This document shows, piece by piece, positions 59,080 through 64,000 of a stretch of DNA of 64,000 nt. Each line of letters begins with the position of its first letter. Position 1 is the stretch's first letter. Below the pieces are notes generated by a model. It was not told the origin of the DNA. It ran no database searches and was given only the letters and a program-made list of their open reading frames with translations. The position numbers and the translations under genes are program-made. This stretch comes from an uncultured Collinsella sp. (GTDB lineage: Bacteria > Actinomycetota > Coriobacteriia > Coriobacteriales > Coriobacteriaceae): positions 1 to 64,000 of the forward strand of contig CAAEON010000018.1 of NCBI GenBank assembly GCA_900757615.1, read 5' to 3'.

Positions 59080-60571
59080 GGCGAAGCCCATCATGATCCA
59101 GGGCACCATGTCGAACGCGGGGAAGAGCCTGCTTGCGGCGGGGCTGTGCCGTGTGCTTTCGCAGGACGGCCTGCGCGTGACTCCCTTCAAGAGCCAGAAC
59201 ATGGCGCTCAACAGCGGTGTCACGGCCGATGGGCTCGAGATGGGGCGCGCCCAGATCATGCAGGCCGAGGCGTGCGGCATCGCGCCCGACGTGCGCATGA
59301 ACCCCATCCTTCTTAAGCCCGAAAGCGACCACCGAAGCCAGCTCATCGTGGCCGGCAAGGCGCATGGAGCCTTCGCTGCGAGGGACTACTTCGCGCGAAA
59401 GAAGGCGCTCATGCCGCAGATTTTGGAGGCGTTCGATTCGCTCGCGGAGGAAAACGACGTCATCGTCATCGAGGGCGCCGGCAGCCCCGCCGAAATCAAC
59501 CTTGCCGAAAACGACATCGTCAACATGGGGCTCGCGCGCGCCGTGTCCTCCCCCGTGCTGCTCGTAGGTGACATTGACCCAGGCGGGGTGTTTGCCCAGC
59601 TCTACGGCACGGTCGCGCTCTTTGCGCCCGAGGATCGCGCGCTTTTACGGGGGCTTGTGGTGAACAAGTTCCGCGGCGATGTGGAAATCCTGCGCCCGGG
59701 TTTGGCTCCGCTCGAGAAGATGTGCGGGGTTCCCGTCGTGGGGGTCGTGCCGTATCTTACGCTCGACCTGGACGACGAGGACTCGCTCGCGCCGCGCTTA
59801 TCTGCCCGCGAGGCGCGCGGCGTCATCGACGTCGCCGTCGTGCGCCTTCCGCATCTGTCGAACTTCACCGACTTCGACCCGCTTTCGCGCGTGCCCGGCA
59901 TGGGCGTGCGCTACGTTTCCTCGACGACCGATCTGGGCCGACCCGACCTGGTGGTGCTTCCCGGCTCGAAGACCACGCTCGACGACGCGCGCTGGCTTGC
60001 GGATAGCGGCATCGGAGCCTGTGTACGCGCGCTTTCGGGCGCGGGCACGCCGGTGCTCGGCATATGCGGAGGCTACCAGCTTTTGGGAGACGAGCTTTCC
60101 GACCCGCACGGCAGGGAAGGCGCTGGCACCGCGCGCGGGCTCGGGCTCATCCCTGCAAGTACGGTGTTCAAGGAGGAAAAGCGCCTCGCCCAGTCGGAGC
60201 TGCGCATCACGGGCGCCCAAGGCGCGTTCTCGGCGTGGAACGGCATGACGGCGCGCGGGTACGAGATTCACGACGGCGAAACGACCGTCTCCTGCGCCCC
60301 TGCGGGCACGATTGGCGGCAAACCAGAAGGCGCGGCCTGCGGAAACGTGTTCGGAACCTATCTCCACGGTCTGTTCGACGAACCGGGGGTGGCGCTCGCC
60401 CTCGCGCGCTCGCTCGCGCGCATGCGCGGCCTGCCCGAGAGCGTCGTGGGTGCTGCGGGCGCAGCGTCCGCAGCCGATCACCGTGCGCGCGAGTTCGACC
60501 GCCTGGCCGATGTCGTGCGCGGGGCGCTCGACATGGAGTATGTCTACCGCATTATCGAGGAGGGCGTATGA
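59072..60571 (+). CDS. cbiP: Adenosylcobyric acid synthase
   Basis: Amidates side chains b, d, e and g with glutamine and ATP. 499 residues: the ATPase half has MIQGTMSNAGKSLLAAGLCR, PFKSQNMALNSGVT, EGAGSPAEINL and VGDIDPGGVFAQLYG. The glutaminase half has the Cys in VLGICGGYQLLG and the His in GTYLHGLFD. The start is GTG 59072 with AAGGAGG upstream, overlapping the cobD stop. Confidence 0.95.
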   Translation: MGRAKPIMIQGTMSNAGKSLLAAGLCRVLSQDGLRVTPFKSQNMALNSGVTADGLEMGRAQIMQAEACGIAPDVRMNPILLKPESDHRSQLIVAGKAHGAFAARDYFARKKALMPQILEAFDSLAEENDVIVIEGAGSPAEINLAENDIVNMGLARAVSSPVLLVGDIDPGGVFAQLYGTVALFAPEDRALLRGLVVNKFRGDVEILRPGLAPLEKMCGVPVVGVVPYLTLDLDDEDSLAPRLSAREARGVIDVAVVRLPHLSNFTDFDPLSRVPGMGVRYVSSTTDLGRPDLVVLPGSKTTLDDARWLADSGIGACVRALSGAGTPVLGICGGYQLLGDELSDPHGREGAGTARGLGLIPASTVFKEEKRLAQSELRITGAQGAFSAWNGMTARGYEIHDGETTVSCAPAGTIGGKPEGAACGNVFGTYLHGLFDEPGVALALARSLARMRGLPESVVGAAGAASAADHRAREFDRLADVVRGALDMEYVYRIIEEGV

Positions 60572-61083
60572 TCCACGTGTATCATGGCGACGGCAAAGGC
60601 AAGACCACGGCGGCGATGGGCCTCGCCCTTCGCATGCTCGCCGCAGGCCGCCGCGTCGTCGTCGTGCAGTTCCTGAAAGACGGCGAAAGCGGGGAGGCGC
60701 GCCTGCTCGCCGAGCATTTCGGCGTGCCCGTGTTCGCGGGGAAGGTGTCGGACAAGTTTACCTGGTCAATGACGTCGGGAGAACTTGCCGCGACGTGCGA
60801 GCTGCACGATGGGAACCTCGCTTCCGCGCTCGCCGAGCTCGAGGGCGCTCAGGAGGGGCTGCTCTTGCTCGACGAGGCACTCGACGCGCTTTCGAAGGGG
60901 CTTGTCGACGAGGCGCTCGTGGACCGCGCGCTCGATATGTCCGCGCGCGGCGTCGAAGTAGCGCTCACCGGGCGCGCACCTTCCCGCAAGATCGTGGAGA
61001 AGGCCGACTACATAACCGAGATGCGGTGCGAGAAACACCCCTACTCTCAGGGGATATGTGCAAGGGAAGGAGTGGAGTACTAG
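60568..61083 (+). CDS. cobO: Corrinoid adenosyltransferase (BtuR/CobO/CobA type)
   Basis: Adenosylates cob(I)yrinate diamide or cobinamide. 171 residues with the P-loop GDGKGKTTAAMGLALRM, VVVVQFLKDGESGE, LLLLDEALDAL and ALTGRAPSRKI as in the BtuR family. Start overlaps the cbiP stop. It is placed late in the operon, but its reaction is needed before cbiP. Confidence 0.92.
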   Translation: MIHVYHGDGKGKTTAAMGLALRMLAAGRRVVVVQFLKDGESGEARLLAEHFGVPVFAGKVSDKFTWSMTSGELAATCELHDGNLASALAELEGAQEGLLLLDEALDALSKGLVDEALVDRALDMSARGVEVALTGRAPSRKIVEKADYITEMRCEKHPYSQGICAREGVEY

Positions 61084-61725
61084 ATGGATTCCAAGGAGAT
61101 GGCACCCGGCGACATCGAGCGGCGCAGCTTCGAGATCATCACCGAAGAGCTCGGCGGCCGCACGTTCCCGCCGCTCGAAGAGCCCGTCGTGAAGCGCGTC
61201 ATCCACACCACTGCCGACTTCTCGTACGCCGATTCCCTTGTGTTCACCCATGACGCCGCGCACTGTGCGCTCGACGTACTGCGCGCAGGGGCCACGGTGC
61301 TCACCGACACGAACATGGCGCTTGCAGGCATAAGCAAGCCCGCGCTCGCGAAGCTCGGCTGCAAGGCCGTATGCTACATGGCCGACCCTGATGTCGCCGC
61401 TGCTGCGCGTGTCGCGGGCACGACTCGCGCCGTTGCGAGCATGGACAAAGCTTGCGGCATCGAGGGTCCGCTCATCGTGGTCGTCGGCAACGCTCCCACA
61501 GCACTTCTGCGCCTCGCCGAGCTCATGGACGCGGGGAAGATCGCACCCGCGCTCGTCGTTGGGGTGCCGGTCGGGTTTGTGAACGTGGTCGAGGCGAAAG
61601 AGGAGCTACTCGCGCGACGCGTGCCGGCCATCGTCGCGAGGGGTCGCAAGGGCGGTTCGACCGTGGCGGCCGCCATTATGAACGCGCTGCTCTACCAGAT
61701 CACGCGCCCAGGCGGCCCGAAGTGA
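61084..61725 (+). CDS. cbiC: Cobalt-precorrin-8 methylmutase
   Basis: Moves the C11 methyl to C12, giving cobyrinate. 213 residues; IERRSFEII near the start, the catalytic His in RVIHTTADFSY, and VLTDTNMALAGI and VVGVPVGFVNVVEAKE follow. Starts immediately after the adenosyltransferase stop. Overlaps cbiJ by GTGA. Confidence 0.94.
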   Translation: MDSKEMAPGDIERRSFEIITEELGGRTFPPLEEPVVKRVIHTTADFSYADSLVFTHDAAHCALDVLRAGATVLTDTNMALAGISKPALAKLGCKAVCYMADPDVAAAARVAGTTRAVASMDKACGIEGPLIVVVGNAPTALLRLAELMDAGKIAPALVVGVPVGFVNVVEAKEELLARRVPAIVARGRKGGSTVAAAIMNALLYQITRPGGPK

Positions 61726-62495
61726 CGGCGCCCGCATCCGCGCCGGCGCTGCGCATCTTCGCCGGCACCACCGAGGGCCGCCTTCTGTGCGAATGGGCGA
61801 GCGAGGCGGGCATCCCCGCCCGTGCCTACGCGGCAACCGAGTACGGAGGCGAGCTTTTGGGCGAGCTTCCGGGCATCGAGGTGCATGCGGGCAGGCTCGA
61901 CGATGCCGACATGGAGCGCGAGCTTTCCGGCGCGCGCATCGTCGTCGACGCCACGCACCCCTTCGCTACGCTCGCAAGCGGCAACATCCGAGCCGCTTCG
62001 CTCACCGTGGGTGCACGATGCCTGCGCCTTGCGCGCCCGGTCGAGGCGCTGCCCAAAGGCGTCGTGCCGGTCGCGTCGATCGCCTGCGCGGCGCGCTTTC
62101 TCTCCGAGAACCCGGGTCGCGCGCTTCTCACGACGGGGAGCAAGGAGCTTGCTCCCTACACGCGCGTCGCCGATTTCGCGGAGCGCTTCTTCGTGCGTGT
62201 GCTCCCGCTGCCCGGTGCTATAACGAAGTGCATCGACGCGGGGTTTTCGCCGTCGCACGTCATCGGCATGCAGGGGCCCTTCACCCGCGAGCTCAACGAG
62301 GCGATGCTTCGGCAGGTGGGCGCCCAGTGGCTTGTGACCAAGGACTCGGGAACCGTAGGCGGCACGGCCGAGAAGCTCGCCGCCGCGCGCGACGTGGGAG
62401 CGCGCTGCATCGTGGTCACCCGTCCCGCCGAGGGAAGCGGGGCCCTTTCGCTTCGGGAAGTGGAAGACGCGCTCTTACGGGAGTTCGCGCGCTAG
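61722..62495 (+). CDS. cbiJ: Cobalt-precorrin-6A reductase
   Basis: NAD(P)H-dependent reduction of cobalt-precorrin-6A. 257 residues: ALRIFAGTTEGRLLCEWA, VVDATHPFATLASGNI, LLTTGSKELAPYTR, GMQGPFTRELNEAM and VTKDSGTVGGTAEKL match CbiJ/CobK. GTG start overlapping cbiC. Last gene of the operon; an IS21-like remnant begins 32 bases after its stop. Confidence 0.93.
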   Translation: MTAPASAPALRIFAGTTEGRLLCEWASEAGIPARAYAATEYGGELLGELPGIEVHAGRLDDADMERELSGARIVVDATHPFATLASGNIRAASLTVGARCLRLARPVEALPKGVVPVASIACAARFLSENPGRALLTTGSKELAPYTRVADFAERFFVRVLPLPGAITKCIDAGFSPSHVIGMQGPFTRELNEAMLRQVGAQWLVTKDSGTVGGTAEKLAAARDVGARCIVVTRPAEGSGALSLREVEDALLREFAR

Positions 62496-62526
62496 GCGCT
62501 CGCCGCGCCTGCGCGCCCTCCCGCCC

Positions 62527-62616
62527 GCGAGGAGGATCGCCTCGAGCAAGCTCGACCCGTACAAGCCCGTCATCCGCCAATAGCTCGAGGACGACGCCCG
62601 GAACTGGCGCAAACAG
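62527..62616 (+). pseudogene. IS21-family (IstA) transposase remnant
   Basis: The frame starting at 62527 encodes ARRIAS, SKLDPYKPVIRQ, then TAG (62581) and LEDDARNWRKQ. IS21-type IstA transposases carry SKLDPYKP.I...LEEDP..PRKQRHT in the helix-turn-helix region, so this is a short, stop-interrupted fragment. It lies between the last cobalamin gene and the dispersed palindrome. Identified by family memory, not search. Confidence 0.65.
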
Positions 62617-62625
62617 CCCTTCAAT

Positions 62626-62694
62626 AAGTTGCGGTGAAATAGTGTCTGTTTTTGCTGCTAGATAGTATATTCAGTCCCTAATTCACCGCAACTT
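62626..62694. repeat. Long palindromic repeat (family member 2)
   Basis: AAGTTGCGGTGAAATAG (start of 62626-62648) matches the reverse complement of 62672-62694 over 23 bases with three mismatches. The same arm sequence occurs at 31547-31637. The two copies share arms but not loops, so they are members of one dispersed element family. Confidence 0.8.
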
Positions 62695-62706
62695 GTTGGT
62701 GGTGGC

Positions 62707-63921
62707 TTACTGGTAGCGTAGGCACTCCACCGGGTTGAGCTTTGCCGCGCGGCGAGCGGGGTAGAAGCCAAAGATTACGCCGATGCCGACGGAGACGGCG
62801 AAGGCCAGCAGCACCGTGGCGATTGAAAAACTCGGTGTGATTTGCCCGCTGGCTCCGAGCTCACCAAGAATCCCGGATCCGGAGGCAAACATCGCGAGGC
62901 CCCAGGCCAGCAGATAGCCTATCAGGACACCCAGTAGGCCACCGGTGACGCACAGCGCCGAAGACTCGGCCAAAAACTGCGCGGTGATATCGCGACGACT
63001 GGCGCCCAGAGCGCGGCGGATGCCGATCTCGCGAATGCGCTCCGTTACGTTGGTAAGCATCATATTCATAATGCCGATACCGCCGACAAGCAGCGAGATG
63101 CTGGCGACAGCACCCATGATGAGCGAGAACGCGCCCATAAAGGAGTTGAGTGCATCGATGGCGCTTTTCATGGATGTCGCCGATACGCTGTTGTATTCAT
63201 CATCCTCCGCGATGCCTTTCATCGCGCGCACCTTGGACTCGATGGTCTTGCAGAGTTCATCCATGTCCGTGCCCTCGGCGGCAAGTGCCGTCACGCTGGG
63301 GAATGAAGGATTCTCGTCGCCAAACAGCCCGGCGATGGTTTCGTGTGGCATATACAGCGTGAGCGAGCCCATGGAGTCACTGCCGCCATCAATCACGCCT
63401 ACAATCTGCACCTCGCCGTTGGACACCTTGATGGTTTTCCCCAGCGCATCCTGTTCGTTGCCGTAAAGCTGATCGGCGCCGCCGCGGCTGATGAGCGCCA
63501 CGCGCGAGCCTGCCTTTGACTCGACATCGGTGTAGGTGCGCCCCGCAACGAGCTTGCTGGCCCCCACGGCGTCGAGCATGTTGCTATCGACACCCTGTGC
63601 CATGACGGTATAGCTTTTATCGCCGGTCTTGTACTCGGTATACGCGCTGTCGACAATGCCGATCTGCTCTATCTTCGGCACCAGTTTTTGAAGCTTCTCG
63701 ATGTCCGATTCGGTGAGTTCTTGCGACGAATAGATTTGCACCATGCGCGCCGCATTGAGGCCCAGACTGTTGACCAGGCTGTTTTGGATGCCGCCGATGA
63801 GCGAAGTCATGGCGATAACCGAGGCGATGCCGATGACAATACCCAGGATGGTGAGCAGGCTGCGCCCCTTGTTGGCCTCGAGCGAGTGAAGGGCTTCCTG
63901 GATGAGATCGCGGGCGCTCAT
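62707..63921 (-). CDS. MacB/FtsX-type ABC transporter permease
   Basis: A 404-residue permease with the MacB plan: a cytoplasmic start (SARDLIQEALHSLEANKGRS), one span (about 22-42), a large extracellular MacB_PCD domain (to about 275) and three C-terminal spans. EIGIRRALGASRRDI and FYPARRAAKLNPVECLRYQ are the family's coupling motifs. Such proteins export peptides, antibiotics or lipoproteins, or sense envelope stress. It overlaps the upstream gene by ATGA. Composition is back to that of the core genome. Confidence 0.88.
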   Translation of the reverse strand: MSARDLIQEALHSLEANKGRSLLTILGIVIGIASVIAMTSLIGGIQNSLVNSLGLNAARMVQIYSSQELTESDIEKLQKLVPKIEQIGIVDSAYTEYKTGDKSYTVMAQGVDSNMLDAVGASKLVAGRTYTDVESKAGSRVALISRGGADQLYGNEQDALGKTIKVSNGEVQIVGVIDGGSDSMGSLTLYMPHETIAGLFGDENPSFPSVTALAAEGTDMDELCKTIESKVRAMKGIAEDDEYNSVSATSMKSAIDALNSFMGAFSLIMGAVASISLLVGGIGIMNMMLTNVTERIREIGIRRALGASRRDITAQFLAESSALCVTGGLLGVLIGYLLAWGLAMFASGSGILGELGASGQITPSFSIATVLLAFAVSVGIGVIFGFYPARRAAKLNPVECLRYQ

Positions 63922-64000
63922 GCCACCACTCCTTTCGGCGGGTTGGCGGAGGCGGAAATCATGGGTAGGCTATCTACGGCGCTGCGCAGGGTCCGCGGTG
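63918..64000 (-). CDS. 3' end of the gene upstream of the permease (partial)
   Basis: Only the last 27 codons are in the window, ending SLPMISASANPPKGVVA with the stop overlapping the permease ATG. In MacB-type operons this position is usually the ATPase, but the tail is too short to identify. Confidence 0.5.
   Translation of the reverse strand, partial: PRTLRSAVDSLPMISASANPPKGVVA

Noticed and set aside
62707..64000. MacB-type permease as part of the B12 island
   Set aside because: Base composition returns to that of the core genome, it is convergent with the cob operon, and IS21 and palindrome remnants separate them.

Overview
The window looks like a chromosomal segment of a Collinsella-like member of the Coriobacteriia. 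It has a GC-rich actinobacterial core, the synteny aroK-aroB-pepQ-efp-asp23-nusB-xseB-tlyA-nadK-recN, a transcriptional T-box in front of ileS, and no sign of plasmid or phage replication genes. The taxonomic assignment is from recognition of proteins and gene order, not from a search.

Layout. 1-0.7 kb: an AT-rich 5' piece of a peptidase S51-like gene and a run of hairpins. 0.7-14.7 kb: housekeeping genes (iron-type alcohol dehydrogenase, T-box/ileS, lspA, rluD-type pseudouridine synthase, a membrane glycosyltransferase, a small prepilin peptidase, dGTPase, rarA, and a sigma-B-type stress module with an AI-2E-type permease). 14.9-28.1 kb: alaS-ruvX-mltG-yqeG-aroK-aroB-like, then pepQ, then efp-asp23-nusB-xseB-tlyA-nadK-recN. 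28.3-36.2 kb: a fructose PTS locus with an RpiR regulator, EIIBCA, HPr, EI and two tandem PfkB-type 1-phosphofructokinases. 36.4-40.3 kb: CCA-adding enzyme, two identical tRNA-Glu(CTC) genes, a UPF0104/flippase-like membrane protein and a TetR regulator.

40.3-62.6 kb is the striking part: a visibly higher-GC block bracketed by transposase remnants (IS3-type on the left, IS21-type on the right). It has two divergent operons. Leftward, under a cobalamin riboswitch, lie a Tat-exported lipoprotein version of the anaerobic cobaltochelatase CbiK, a small lipoprotein, a large substrate-binding lipoprotein with an extra N-terminal beta-domain, a FecCD permease and an ABC ATPase with an extra C-terminal domain. 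Rightward is a tightly coupled 17-gene anaerobic cobalamin operon (cbiF, D, L, G, H, ET, A, cobT, U, S, a CobU'-CobC fusion, cbiB, cobD, cbiP, a corrinoid adenosyltransferase, cbiC, cbiJ). The operon covers cobalt-precorrin-2 to adenosylcobalamin. In this window there is no cytosolic cobalt chelatase, no precorrin-2 synthesis gene and no CbiMNQO transporter, so the only chelatase next to the pathway is outside the membrane. That pairing, a riboswitch-controlled extracytoplasmic chelatase plus tetrapyrrole/metal-type ABC importer beside a corrin operon, is the best candidate here for an undescribed system.

The rest holds several smaller oddities: an AroB paralogue that has lost its metal ligands, an RsbW-like protein without its ATP-binding Asn, and several families of long inverted repeats between genes. 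At the right edge (62.7-64 kb) a MacB/FtsX-type ABC permease and the tail of an upstream gene run leftward.
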